A stretch of DNA of 64,000 nucleotides from positions 2,480,001-2,544,000 of the forward strand of contig NC_019978.1 in the NCBI RefSeq assembly GCF_000328625.1. The letters are read 5' to 3'. The position numbers were made by a program, and so were the translations under genes. Source of the DNA: Halobacteroides halobius DSM 5150 (lineage in GTDB: Bacteria > Bacillota > Halanaerobiia > Halobacteroidales > Halobacteroidaceae). Shown here in pieces: positions 20,388 to 29,909 of the stretch (the first letter of the stretch is position 1; every line of letters begins with the position of its first letter). The notes under the pieces are model-generated. The model had not been told where the DNA came from, made no database searches, and saw nothing but the letters and a program-made list of their open reading frames with translations.

Positions 20388-20804
20388 CTATTCCTCCTTA
20401 TAAACTATATTCAACCAATTAGTACCAATTAATCCTTGTTTATCATATAATTGATACTTTAAATTAATTTCACCTGCTCTAGAACCAATATTGACATTTA
20501 ATATCTCAACCTCAATCTCTAACTCTAATCTTCCGTAAGGAGTTTTATAATCAAATTTAGTCTTAGTCTGGGGCATAAACTCTTGGATGGTTCTGACCTT
20601 CCCCTGCCTAATTAAAGTAACCTGATTATCTTCAATTTTAAGTGTAGTATTAACTCCTTTTAATCCTTTAGCTTCTTCTTGATATCTTAAGTAATATGTT
20701 CCTTGCTTATTATAAAATTTACCTTTAGTATGATTGTTAATCTCAGTTTCTTCTGTCCCATTTTTTTGTTTACCTGTAATCTTTATTGATACTTCTTTAG
20801 TCAA
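20388..20804 (-). CDS. DUF1934 family beta-barrel protein (YwiB-like)
   Basis: A protein of about 138 residues with the DUF1934 pattern: SIKITGKQKNGTEE, KGKFYNKQGTYYLRYQE, KIEDNQVTLIRQG, and a C-terminal stretch of alternating charged and hydrophobic residues typical of a small calycin-like barrel. Function unknown. I chose TTG at 20804 since GAGGTTGAT precedes it; GTG at 20819 adds five residues and has no ribosome site. It is joined to argS as in Bacillus and has a clear promoter upstream. Confidence 0.85.
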   Translation of the reverse strand: MTKEVSIKITGKQKNGTEETEINNHTKGKFYNKQGTYYLRYQEEAKGLKGVNTTLKIEDNQVTLIRQGKVRTIQEFMPQTKTKFDYKTPYGRLELEIEVEILNVNIGSRAGEINLKYQLYDKQGLIGTNWLNIVYKEE

Positions 20805-20850
20805 AAGTATCAACCTCACTTTTTATCTGTATTTAATACAACAATATATA

Positions 20851-20879
20851 ATTATATAACCTAAATTTATCTTTTGCAA
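20851..20879 (-). promoter_or_regulatory. Sigma-A-type promoter of the DUF1934-argS unit
   Basis: Minus strand TTGCAA (20874-20879), 17-bp spacer, TATAAT (20851-20856). The -10 lies about 45 bases before the TTG start. Confidence 0.72.
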
Positions 20880-20891
20880 GACTAAGTTAGT

Positions 20892-21299
20892 TTAAACTTC
20901 TAACTTTAAGGCATAATCCTTAGCTGTATCATAATCACTAAATACACGAAAGTCTTTAACAAAACATCCTTGGGCCTCTAATTTCCCCATTACTTTTTTA
21001 ACTGCTTTCCCCGCTCCTAATAACTTTGAACTAACAAAAGCTATCGTATGCTGTCCAGAAGTCCTCTTACAATCACTTAAGAAGCTATCTAACTCATTAT
21101 CTATTTGACCACCAAAGAATCCCAAAGTCGGACTTCCTACTAATACTAAATCATATTTATTAAAACTTAGTGGTCTAGTACGATAACCAACTTCTTCTAA
21201 ATCAACCTTTACCCCTTGATTTTCAAAACCTGATTGTAAGCCCTTAACTACTTCATTTAACTCTTCTACTGCTGAATGAATTATTAATATCTTTTTAAT
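20892..21299 (-). CDS. Flavodoxin-like protein with probable ATT start
   Basis: The translated frame runs KKILIIHSAVEELN, then YDLVLVGSPTLGFFGGQID (about 58-76) and GAGKAVKKVMGKLEAQG, the strands and loops of a flavodoxin fold; about 135 residues. No ATG, GTG or TTG is available upstream of a TTG at 21125, which would delete the first half of the domain. A TAG at 21312-21314 closes the frame. A perfect GGAGGG (21306-21311) stands six bases before ATT at 21299, the likely start (ATT at 21302 is the alternative). The usual S/T-rich FMN phosphate loop is replaced by HSAVEELNEV, so FMN binding is doubtful. Confidence 0.7.
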   Translation of the reverse strand: MKKILIIHSAVEELNEVVKGLQSGFENQGVKVDLEEVGYRTRPLSFNKYDLVLVGSPTLGFFGGQIDNELDSFLSDCKRTSGQHTIAFVSSKLLGAGKAVKKVMGKLEAQGCFVKDFRVFSDYDTAKDYALKLEV

Positions 21300-21360
21300 A
21301 ATTATCCCTCCCTAATTTAGCCTATACATTAATAGTTAGCTTTTAGGACAATTATTCCTG

Positions 21361-21813
21361 TTAAGAAAAGAAAGAAAATAATTTATATAAAACAGCAGTA
21401 ATCCCACTAGCAATCAAAGGCCCACTGGGTAATCCATTAAAAAATGTGACTCCAAAGATAACACCTAGCACTAAATTTACTGTTATTGCAGGATCACTTT
21501 CTAATAAGCTAATGCCCTCTCGGGTAAATTGAGTTACTGCAATCCCCATCACTATTGCTAGGATAGACAATGGATCTAATAAACCTTGGGTTAGCCTATC
21601 TAATTTCATTTCTCCAGTTGCTAATGGTGCTAATACACCTAACATAATTAGAATAATACCTACTTTTACACTATAATTATCAATTAAATCCATAATTCCT
21701 TCTAACTTTAAATTCCTAACTGTTAATAAGACTATTCCGGAAATAATCAACGAATCATTTTTTACAATTAAGCCCAGAATAGTGATTACAATCAATATTA
21801 GATTAACCTGCAT
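21361..21813 (-). CDS. DUF441 (YtwI-like) membrane protein
   Basis: A 150-residue integral membrane protein with four hydrophobic segments and the DUF441 hallmarks: an NYSVKVGIILIMLGVLAPLA centre, a LSILAIVMGIAVTQF segment, and the VNLVLGVIFGVTFFNGLPSGPLIASG end. Function unknown in all relatives. It lies between iadA and the flavodoxin-like gene with gaps too long for obvious coupling. ATG at 21813. Confidence 0.88.
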   Translation of the reverse strand: MQVNLILIVITILGLIVKNDSLIISGIVLLTVRNLKLEGIMDLIDNYSVKVGIILIMLGVLAPLATGEMKLDRLTQGLLDPLSILAIVMGIAVTQFTREGISLLESDPAITVNLVLGVIFGVTFFNGLPSGPLIASGITAVLYKLFSFFS

Positions 21814-21892
21814 ATCTTCCCCACCTTTATTTAAGAACTACATTCATTATAACAAGTAACTTTAATTTCTTGAAGAAATTTTATAAATAATA

Positions 21893-21926
21893 AAAAATAG
21901 CATAAGCCACAAGGCTGACTTATGCC
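21893..21926 (-). terminator. Intrinsic terminator after iadA
   Basis: On the minus strand GCATA, a bulge, AGCC-TTGT-GGCT and TATGC form a bulged stem, followed by TATTTTTTATTA. It lies seven bases past the iadA stop. Confidence 0.78.
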
Positions 21927-21932
21927 TTTATT

Positions 21933-23105
21933 CTAATCTTCAAACGTTCCTTTGACTATCGGTTCTCCATTATTTACCATTAATTGGCCCCGGGCCAAGA
22001 CTGAATCAACATTTAACTGTTCATCTAAAATTGTTAAATCGGCCATACAGCCTTCTTTTATTTGGCCCTTATCTTCTAGCTTTAGAATATCAGCAACATT
22101 TATTGTTACAAACCTTAAAGCTTTTTCTAAAGCAATCCCCTCATCTAATACTGCCTTTTGCATCTCTTTTAATAAAGATTTAACTGACCCAATATCCAAA
22201 CCAATAAAGTTTCCTGCATCATCAAATTGAGGTAAACTACCCATCCCATCAGAACTAAAAGTAATCATATCTGCACTAGCACCTTGGTCTAGTAAAGTCC
22301 TAGCTGCTTTACTAGCGGGAACCTGTTTATCCTCAGGATTATTAGTTGAACTAGTAGTTAGATCTACCATCCCACCTTGTTCAATAAACTCATTAGCTGC
22401 ATCTAATAAATCTGGGTTTCTATTAATATGGGTTGGTAAAAATTGAACTATAGGGATTTGGGTATTCTTAGCTATCTCCAACAAATAACCTAGACCATCT
22501 TTCCCATTTCCTACATGAACATGCACAATTCCAGCTGAATTAGAAAGAATCCCCCCCGTTCTAGATAATGCAGTAATCCGTTTAAACTGCTCTATTGTCG
22601 GCTGAGAAGAACGATGGTCTGCTAGAGCTATTTCTCCTATTCCAATAACTTTATCAATTAAGATAATATCATCCCGGCAGTTACCTGTTATTGTCTGTAA
22701 AGGAAATTGATAAGATCCAGTATAAATATAGCTAGTAATTCCTTCCTCTTCTAAGCCACGAGCTTTAGCCAACAAAGAGGTCATATGCCTACTTGTTCCA
22801 TCTGTTCCTAGACATCCGACAGCAGTAGTAATTCCAGCGGTAGTTAAATCAGTCAACCTTATCTCAGGGGTTCTACTCTTAAAACCATCTTCTCCACCAC
22901 CACCAATTAAATGTACATGGGGATCAATTAACCCGGGTACAACTTTAAGACCTTTGACATTCATTACTTCAATTTCACAAAATTCTTGTTGAGGAACAGG
23001 AATATTATCTGCTACCCTAACGATTCTATCTCCCGTAATCAATACATCTTTAGTACCTAAAGGTTCAGGATTATAAACTTCTCCATTTTTAATTAGTTTA
23101 AGCAT
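21933..23105 (-). CDS. iadA: Beta-aspartyl (isoaspartyl) dipeptidase
   Basis: Amidohydrolase-superfamily, zinc-dependent peptidase that splits beta-aspartyl dipeptides from damaged proteins. It is 390 residues: N-terminal beta sandwich (1-60), metal-binding PGLIDPHVHLIGGGGEDG (about 60-77), the substrate segment TAVGCLGTDGTSRHM, IGEIALADHRSSQP, and the catalytic aspartate in TFSSDGMGSLPQ (about 283-294). Its release of aspartate and other amino acids fits the neighbouring glutamine synthetase, but no direct link is shown. Confidence 0.94.
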   Translation of the reverse strand: MLKLIKNGEVYNPEPLGTKDVLITGDRIVRVADNIPVPQQEFCEIEVMNVKGLKVVPGLIDPHVHLIGGGGEDGFKSRTPEIRLTDLTTAGITTAVGCLGTDGTSRHMTSLLAKARGLEEEGITSYIYTGSYQFPLQTITGNCRDDIILIDKVIGIGEIALADHRSSQPTIEQFKRITALSRTGGILSNSAGIVHVHVGNGKDGLGYLLEIAKNTQIPIVQFLPTHINRNPDLLDAANEFIEQGGMVDLTTSSTNNPEDKQVPASKAARTLLDQGASADMITFSSDGMGSLPQFDDAGNFIGLDIGSVKSLLKEMQKAVLDEGIALEKALRFVTINVADILKLEDKGQIKEGCMADLTILDEQLNVDSVLARGQLMVNNGEPIVKGTFED

Positions 23106-23178
23106 AATACACTCCTTAATTTAAACAGTTAGTTACTTGTATTATTTAACAGATATAGCTTTTTATACCCTGATACTT

Positions 23179-23212
23179 AAAAACAGCAGGACCAGTTGGC
23201 CCTGCTGTTTTG
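23179..23212 (-). terminator. Intrinsic terminator after glnA
   Basis: A 10-bp stem AAACAGCAGG/CCTGCTGTTT (23181-23190 with 23201-23210) with a GC-containing loop, A tract on the left giving GTTTTTAAG on the minus strand. It starts 10 bases beyond the glnA stop. Confidence 0.82.
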
Positions 23213-23222
23213 TCTATCTTTA

Positions 23223-24554
23223 TTAAAATGTTTTTAAATATTGGTCTAATTCCCATTGATGTACTTGTGTTCTATATACATCCCATTCTAATCTCTTAGC
23301 TTCTACAAAATGCTTTAAAACATGATCTCCTAAAGCATCCTGAATAAGCTCATCTTTTAATAACTCATCAACTGCATCATTAATATTACCTGGTAAACTA
23401 TCAATACCTAATTCTGCTTTTCTTCCTTTATCCATAGCAAAGATATTCTCTACAACTTCAGCTGGTGGTTCAATTTCATTCTTAATTCCGTCTAAACCAG
23501 CTTTTAGCATAACAGCAGTTGCTAAGTATGGATTAGCTGCTGGATCAGGATTTCTCATCTCTACTCTTGTTCCTGCTCCACGAGAAGCTGGTATTCTAAT
23601 TAAAGCACTACGATTAGAAGCAGACCAAGCCTTATAAACTGGTGCTTCATAGCCTGGTACTAATCTTTTATAAGAATTAACTGTTGGATTAGTAATTGCT
23701 GCAATAGCATCAGCATGCTTTAATAATCCACCAATGTAATAATAAGCTGTTTGGCTTAAACCTAATTCATCAGCCTCGTCATAGAATGCATTCTCTCCAT
23801 CTTTAAATAAGGACTGATTCATATGCATTCCAGAACCATTTTCACCAAAAATAGGCTTAGGCATAAATGTAGCGTGTAAATTATGCTCGTTTGCAATAGC
23901 CTTTACTACAAATTTAAAAGTAGCAATATTATCAGCTGTTCTTAAAGCATCATCATATTTAAAGTCAATCTCGTGCTGACCTGGTGCAACTTCATGGTGC
24001 GAAGCCTCCATTTCAAAGCCCATCTGTTCTAATGCTAATACAATATCCCTTCTTGTATCTTGGCCTTCATCAATTGGCCCTAAATCAAAGTAGCCACCTT
24101 TATCATGAGTAATAGTAGTTGGCTCTCCTTCTTCACCTTTTTCGAATAAGAAAAATTCTGGCTCTGGGCCAAGATACATCTCATATCCCATCTCTTGTGC
24201 TTCTTCTAAAACATTTTGTAATACATTTCGCGGTCCACCTTCAAAAGGTTCACCATTAGGCATATAAACATCACAGATCAATCTAGCTACTCTTCCACCT
24301 TTTTCAGGGCGCCAAGGAAAAACAGTAAATGTATCAAAATCTGGCTTTAACTTCATATCTGACTCTTGAATTCTAGTAAACCCGTCAATTGAAGAACCGT
24401 CAAACATGATTTCACCATCTAATGCATCCTCTAATTGGTCAATAGTAATTGCTACGTTCTTAATTACACCTAAAATATCTGTAAACTGTAGTCTAATAAA
24501 CTTAACATTTAACTCATCAGCCTTATTCAAAATATCCTCTTTTGTTAAACTCAT
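23223..24554 (-). CDS. glnA: Glutamine synthetase, type I
   Basis: ATP-dependent synthesis of glutamine from glutamate and ammonia. It has 443 residues, the length of the non-adenylylated GSI-alpha group. Motifs seen are the beta-grasp domain with [13 protein letters not shown], the catalytic [12 protein letters not shown], the [20 protein letters not shown] segment (about 240-256), and [21 protein letters not shown]. The Tyr-adenylylation segment of GSI-beta is absent. It has its own promoter at 24619-24647; I did not find a convincing GlnR box. Confidence 0.97.
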   Translation of the reverse strand: MSLTKEDILNKADELNVKFIRLQFTDILGVIKNVAITIDQLEDALDGEIMFDGSSIDGFTRIQESDMKLKPDFDTFTVFPWRPEKGGRVARLICDVYMPNGEPFEGGPRNVLQNVLEEAQEMGYEMYLGPEPEFFLFEKGEEGEPTTITHDKGGYFDLGPIDEGQDTRRDIVLALEQMGFEMEASHHEVAPGQHEIDFKYDDALRTADNIATFKFVVKAIANEHNLHATFMPKPIFGENGSGMHMNQSLFKDGENAFYDEADELGLSQTAYYYIGGLLKHADAIAAITNPTVNSYKRLVPGYEAPVYKAWSASNRSALIRIPASRGAGTRVEMRNPDPAANPYLATAVMLKAGLDGIKNEIEPPAEVVENIFAMDKGRKAELGIDSLPGNINDAVDELLKDELIQDALGDHVLKHFVEAKRLEWDVYRTQVHQWELDQYLKTF

Positions 24555-24618
24555 ACTACTTCCTCCTCAATACTTTATTTTAAAGTTTATTTTTATAATC
24601 TTTCTTTAACTTAATTTT

Positions 24619-24647
24619 ATCTTAACAAATCCCTAGCTTTATGTCAA
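24619..24647 (-). promoter_or_regulatory. Sigma-A-type promoter of glnA
   Basis: Minus strand TTGACA (24642-24647), 17-bp spacer, TAAGAT (24619-24624). The -35 is a perfect consensus. The -10 is about 65 bases from the ATG. Confidence 0.75.
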
Positions 24648-24939
24648 GTATATGTTAGGTTTTATTTGAAGTATTTCTAATTAGTAATAATTATATAATC
24701 GTTCTTTCTTAATATCAACAATAAACCATATTTAATACAATCTAATTAAATTATTATAATTAACTAGGTTTTAACTCATACTATTATAGAATTCAATGAA
24801 TAGAGGAGCTATGAAACAACTTCTTAACTAATATTATTTAAAGTTTCGAAAGAACCATAAATCAAATCCTAGTGGGTAATCAGCCCCACTAAGTAATTAT
24901 AATGATATTTATTTAATTTTAAATAAGGAGGTAATAAAA
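24648..24939 (+). other. Non-coding leader region of the amino-acid permease gene
   Basis: About 290 A+T-rich bases. I see possible promoter words but no single convincing pair. A GC-richer hairpin, TAGTGGG-TAATCAG-CCCCACTA, lies at about 24873-24895 and has no U tract. A six-codon ORF at about 24811 (ATG AAA CAA CTT CTT AAC TAA) follows GAGGAG by only two bases, so it is a doubtful leader peptide. No known riboswitch consensus was recognised. Confidence 0.4.
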
Positions 24940-26430
24940 ATGTCTACAAAAGAAGAAGGACTATCAGCCTGGCATCTTACGATGTTGGCCCTAGGAACAG
25001 TAGTAGGGGGATCTTTCTTTTTAGGATCTGCAGTCTCTATTAAGGCTGCTGGGCCAGGTATACTCATTTCTTATCTATTAGCAGGTACACTAGTATATAT
25101 TGTTTTAACTGCTTTATCTGAAATGACTATTGCTGAGCAAGCTCCTGGTTCTTTTAGAACATACGCTGAACAAATGTATGGCCCTCTAGTTGGTTTTGTT
25201 TTAGGGTGGGTCTACTGGACTGGATTAATTCTTGCTATGTCCAGTGAAGCAACAGCTGCAGCTATGTTCATCCAAAAGTGGCTTCCTGGCATCTCTCTAC
25301 CTTTTATGGCAGCACTTATCATTGTTGCTGTTACACTAGTTAACTTATTAGGGGCCAAGTTACTGGCTACCTTAGAAAGTGGACTAGCCTTAATAAAAGT
25401 ATCTGCAGTTATAGCATTTATCGGATTAGCTATTGCTTTAATAATAGGTATAATGCCTGGAATAGAACCTATAGGATTAGGTGCTTTAAAAGCTGAACCT
25501 CTATTTCCTAGAGGAATATCAGGGCTAGCAGGTGCAATGTTAATTGTAATATTCACTTACGCAGGCTTTGAAATTATTGGACTATCAGCCTCAGAAGCTA
25601 GCGAACCTACAACTACAATCCCACGTGCAATCAAATTCACAGTATTTGGATTAGTAGGACTTTATGTTCTTTCTTTAATTACGCTACTTCCTCTAATTCC
25701 AACAGCTGCATTAAGAGAGCATGTTAGTCCGTTTGTAGCAGCTCTTAGTGCAGCAGGATTAGATTGGGTAGCTACTCCCATGAATGCAATTTTAATCTTA
25801 GCTATTGTATCAACTATGTTAGCTGCTATGTTTGGGCTAGGTAGAATGGTTCGTTCATTAGCTGATAAAGGATATGCTCCTTCATGGCTTAAGTCAGAAG
25901 GTGAAGTACCTAGACGTGGTATTTTATTTTCAGGAGCTGGAATGCTAGTAGGAATTGGTATGGCCTATTTATTACCAAATCAAATCTATCTTTTTCTCGT
26001 TAGTTCAGGAGGATTTGCCTTTTTATTTTCCTATGCTATGATTATGGCTACTCATTATAAATACAGAAAAGAAACTGGTTGCCCACCAGATGGTAATTGC
26101 CAGCTTATGTGGTATCCCTACACAACTATATTTGCTTTTGTTGCTTTAGTAGCTGCTATATTCAGTATGCCTTTGATTCCTGGGCAAGGGTCAGGGTTAT
26201 TTGCTGGATTAATATTAGTAGCCTTCTATACTATTGTTTATATGGTACGTAAAGCTTACCTACTAAAAGCAACTAATGAAGATATTTCCTTTAAAAAGCT
26301 AATTGGATTAAATACGAAAGGAGTAGAAAGATTGACTCCTCAAACTAGTATGGAAGCAAGCGACGAATTGACGCCCAAAGATTCCTGTCAAAAAAAGAAT
26401 AATGATAATAATAAAAAGAATAATGAGTAA
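24940..26430 (+). CDS. APC-superfamily amino-acid permease
   Basis: Membrane transporter of 496 residues with about 12 or 13 hydrophobic segments. The first carries the APC substrate-binding unwound helix, LGTVVGGSFFLGSAVSIKAAGPG (given here only as the segment at residues 17-39), and helix 6 has FTYAGFEIIGLSASEASEP. The C-terminal tail (about 455-496) is hydrophilic and ends in a Lys/Asn/Asp run. It is one of two plus-strand genes, divergent from glnA, with a perfect AAGGAGG site. Substrate unknown; proximity to glnA hints at glutamate, glutamine or another amino acid, but this is inference. Confidence 0.9.
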   Translation: MSTKEEGLSAWHLTMLALGTVVGGSFFLGSAVSIKAAGPGILISYLLAGTLVYIVLTALSEMTIAEQAPGSFRTYAEQMYGPLVGFVLGWVYWTGLILAMSSEATAAAMFIQKWLPGISLPFMAALIIVAVTLVNLLGAKLLATLESGLALIKVSAVIAFIGLAIALIIGIMPGIEPIGLGALKAEPLFPRGISGLAGAMLIVIFTYAGFEIIGLSASEASEPTTTIPRAIKFTVFGLVGLYVLSLITLLPLIPTAALREHVSPFVAALSAAGLDWVATPMNAILILAIVSTMLAAMFGLGRMVRSLADKGYAPSWLKSEGEVPRRGILFSGAGMLVGIGMAYLLPNQIYLFLVSSGGFAFLFSYAMIMATHYKYRKETGCPPDGNCQLMWYPYTTIFAFVALVAAIFSMPLIPGQGSGLFAGLILVAFYTIVYMVRKAYLLKATNEDISFKKLIGLNTKGVERLTPQTSMEASDELTPKDSCQKKNNDNNKKNNE

Positions 26431-26436
26431 AGCAAA

Positions 26437-26464
26437 AAGGTTAAGTGGATATCCACTTAACCTT
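26437..26464. terminator. Bidirectional terminator between convergent genes
   Basis: Perfect 28-bp palindrome with arms AAGGTTAAGTGGAT and ATCCACTTAACCTT, between the permease (+) and the DUF4363 gene (-). A tract on the left and weaker T-rich DNA on the right; it can serve both strands. Confidence 0.8.
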
Positions 26465-26471
26465 ACTTAAT

Positions 26472-26855
26472 TTAAAATATATTTTTAATATCAATTTCTT
26501 CTGTATTGGGGACATTTCGAATTAATCTCTTACTAACTGCTATTTCAATTAAAGCTTCTGCTTCTTCTTCTATTGCTACTGCTTTTTTAATTCTAGTTAA
26601 CGAGTTTTCTAAGTCATCAACTCGATTATGATGTAGTACTAGAGTCCATAAATTTTGCGTTCTTTCCCAATTTTTTTGTAGAGCTTTACTAGTTAGACTG
26701 GCCTGTTGCCAATTATTATTTTCAATATTCTTCTCTAATGTATTTAGTTTATTTAGTAAGGGGTTAGCTGAATGAACTACCTCTTTATACCCATAAAAAG
26801 TTAATCCAACCATTAGTATCAAAAATAAAGTATTTCCAATTAATACTTTTTTCAT
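26472..26855 (-). CDS. DUF4363 protein, single-pass membrane anchored
   Basis: A 127-residue protein with an N-terminal membrane segment (KVLIGNTLFLILMVGLTFYGY, residues 3-23) and a helical extracytoplasmic part with the DUF4363 pattern NNNWQQASLTSKALQKNW and LVLHHNRVDDLE. Function unknown. Family members are usually encoded beside a DUF421 protein, as here: the two genes are two bases apart, so they are translationally coupled. Probably a complex of two membrane proteins. Confidence 0.86.
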   Translation of the reverse strand: MKKVLIGNTLFLILMVGLTFYGYKEVVHSANPLLNKLNTLEKNIENNNWQQASLTSKALQKNWERTQNLWTLVLHHNRVDDLENSLTRIKKAVAIEEEAEALIEIAVSKRLIRNVPNTEEIDIKNIF

Positions 26856-26857
26856 TA

Positions 26858-27553
26858 TTATCCCCTTTCCTTAGATTTATAAGACTCACTTAATTGATAA
26901 AATAAATTACCTGTAGAATCAATATTAGCAAATAATACATTAGATAGATCTTTAACACCAAACTCAGATAATTCTTCTTTTAACCATTGGGGGGATAAAT
27001 CAATCTCATCTAAATTATCCTTATATACTCTACCATCAACTATCAAAGGAAAGGGAACTCCTTCATAATCAGTTTCTATTTGTAGGTCTTGAGGATTAAT
27101 AGGTCTTTTTTGCGATTTAGGAATCACGCTTATCTTTCCGTTTGTCTCAATAAAGGCAAATTCTATATCAGCCAGATTATGATATCCTTTTACCCTTAAT
27201 TCTTCTATCAACTCATGAATATTAATCCTGTTTTTCCTTAATTTATCTTCATTCAACTCTCCATTTTTAATTAACATATCTGGCTCACCACAAATTAGCT
27301 TACGAGCTGTAATGCTTTTAGTATTAATCACAGAAGTATAAACCTGTAAAATCAAAATCAACAAAATAGGAAGCAACGTATTAATTAATGGGATATCTGT
27401 ATTTTGCATTGGCATTGCTGCTAATTCTGAAACTATAATTGTAACTGCTAAATCAACTGGTTGTAACTCTCCGATTTGTCTTTTCCCCAGCAATCTTAAT
27501 ACTACTAATACAGTTATATATAAAATGATTGTTCGGATAATTACTATTAGCAT
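26858..27553 (-). CDS. DUF421 (YetF-like) membrane protein
   Basis: A 231-residue protein with three N-terminal membrane helices (about 1-80) and a cytosolic two-part DUF421 domain. The family signature is visible as VVLRLLGKRQIGELQPVDLAV near residue 20, and GEPDMLIKNGELNEDKLRKNRI and ELRVKGYHNLADIEFAF further on. YetF-like proteins are membrane proteins of unknown function linked with sporulation or the cell envelope. It precedes DUF4363 on the same transcript. Confidence 0.9.
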   Translation of the reverse strand: MLIVIIRTIILYITVLVVLRLLGKRQIGELQPVDLAVTIIVSELAAMPMQNTDIPLINTLLPILLILILQVYTSVINTKSITARKLICGEPDMLIKNGELNEDKLRKNRINIHELIEELRVKGYHNLADIEFAFIETNGKISVIPKSQKRPINPQDLQIETDYEGVPFPLIVDGRVYKDNLDEIDLSPQWLKEELSEFGVKDLSNVLFANIDSTGNLFYQLSESYKSKERG

Positions 27554-27631
27554 TTACATCATCCTTTTGATTATAAGTTTCTAGTATAGTATTGAACAAA
27601 TCTATTTATAATATGTAATTACTAATTAAAA

Positions 27632-27660
27632 TAAAAAGAGCAACTAATAAAAGTTGCTCT
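27632..27660 (-). terminator. Intrinsic terminator after the AEC transporter gene
   Basis: Stem AGAGCAACT/AGTTGCTCT (27637-27645 with 27652-27660), followed on the minus strand by CTCTTTTTATTTT. It ends the lacI-transporter transcript, about 115 bases past the transporter stop. Confidence 0.8.
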
Positions 27661-27776
27661 AAGCACTTTAAAATAGATTACTATCATTGCCTAATTTATA
27701 ATAGGTCAACTCCAAATTATTAAATAATCATACTAATCACAAAGTTAATCTGTTCAAGTTTGAAAGTGATTCTTTA

Positions 27777-28712
27777 TTAATACACAAAAACTATCACAAT
27801 AAAGCTCAATAAAGAAATAATAATCCCTAGTGAAATTGTATTATCAACATAAATTTGACTTTTTTTATCATCTTTTCTTACTAGTAAAGACATTGAAAAT
27901 GGTGGTGGCAAAATAAACATTACTAATAAAGCAATTCCAAAAATATCTTTCAAATATAACAACTTTTGAAATATAAACTTATCAATCACTAAAGCCAAAC
28001 AAACAAAAATTGTTAATCTCAATCCTAAAGTTTTTAAAGGTAAATAAAATCCTTCAAACTTAAACTTAATTTTATAACCTATTGTGATTAAAATTAATGG
28101 TAAGGTAACTTGACCAACTAGATCAATTGTATTTAATATTCCTATCAAAAAATTATTATTAAACTCATTATATCCAAGTAAATTCAAGACAAGTCCTAAT
28201 AGAATTGAAATTATAATTGGTGATTCTAAAAAAGATAATACTCTATCTTTTAAACTATTAACAAACCCTTTTAAGTTTGATAAAATTGGAAATAATATAA
28301 ACCATACATAAAATTCTTGTCCTAACTGAACCATTCCAAAGAAATCAACATTTTTAGCTCCATAAGCTACGCTAAATAAAGGTATACCCATTACTCCCGC
28401 TGCAAAACCTGTAAATAATAACGCAAAATAGGGATTCTCAATTTTTAAAACTTTCTTAAAAAACTTACCAATTCCTAACATTAATAAATTAGCCAAAAAA
28501 ACGGTTAATATTATAAAAATATATTTAATTTCAAGATTTATTTCTAAAAAAGACTGAAATAATAATGCTGGTAATGAAACATTTAGTACAAAATTTTTAA
28601 ACTCATTTATTGTATCAGCTGAAGTGAATTTCAATTTGTTTAGTATATATCCTAATATTATTAAACATAATATTGGAATAATATTAGGAAGTACTCTAAT
28701 AATACTGTCCAT
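27777..28712 (-). CDS. AEC (auxin efflux carrier)-family transporter
   Basis: A 311-residue membrane protein with about ten hydrophobic segments in two five-helix halves, starting PNIIPILCLIILGYILNK, with the conserved NFVLNVSLPALLFQSF region and LVGQVTLPLILITIGYKI. The family includes malate and other organic-acid carriers. It starts 27 bases after the lacI stop and shares its terminator, so it is likely co-regulated with lacI and the neighbouring inositol operon. Substrate is unknown; export or uptake of a fermentation or inositol product is a guess. Confidence 0.82.
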   Translation of the reverse strand: MDSIIRVLPNIIPILCLIILGYILNKLKFTSADTINEFKNFVLNVSLPALLFQSFLEINLEIKYIFIILTVFLANLLMLGIGKFFKKVLKIENPYFALLFTGFAAGVMGIPLFSVAYGAKNVDFFGMVQLGQEFYVWFILFPILSNLKGFVNSLKDRVLSFLESPIIISILLGLVLNLLGYNEFNNNFLIGILNTIDLVGQVTLPLILITIGYKIKFKFEGFYLPLKTLGLRLTIFVCLALVIDKFIFQKLLYLKDIFGIALLVMFILPPPFSMSLLVRKDDKKSQIYVDNTISLGIIISLLSFIVIVFVY

Positions 28713-28739
28713 ATCCTAACCCACCTTTTCAATAAAATT

Positions 28740-29823
<1,084 letters not shown>

Positions 29824-29837
29824 CTGTAGAGATTAAT

Positions 29838-29877
29838 TAAAAAAGTAGTAAGCTGTTTGAAAAAACAACTTACTACT
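29838..29877 (-). terminator. Terminator of the inositol operon
   Basis: Stem AGTAGTAAG/CTTACTACT (29844-29852 with 29869-29877), further paired through TGTTT/AAACA, followed on the minus strand by CTTTTTTAATT. It lies 33 bases past the iolA stop. Confidence 0.85.
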
Positions 29878-29909
29878 CTATTATATATAATTAACTACTT
29901 CTATCTTAA

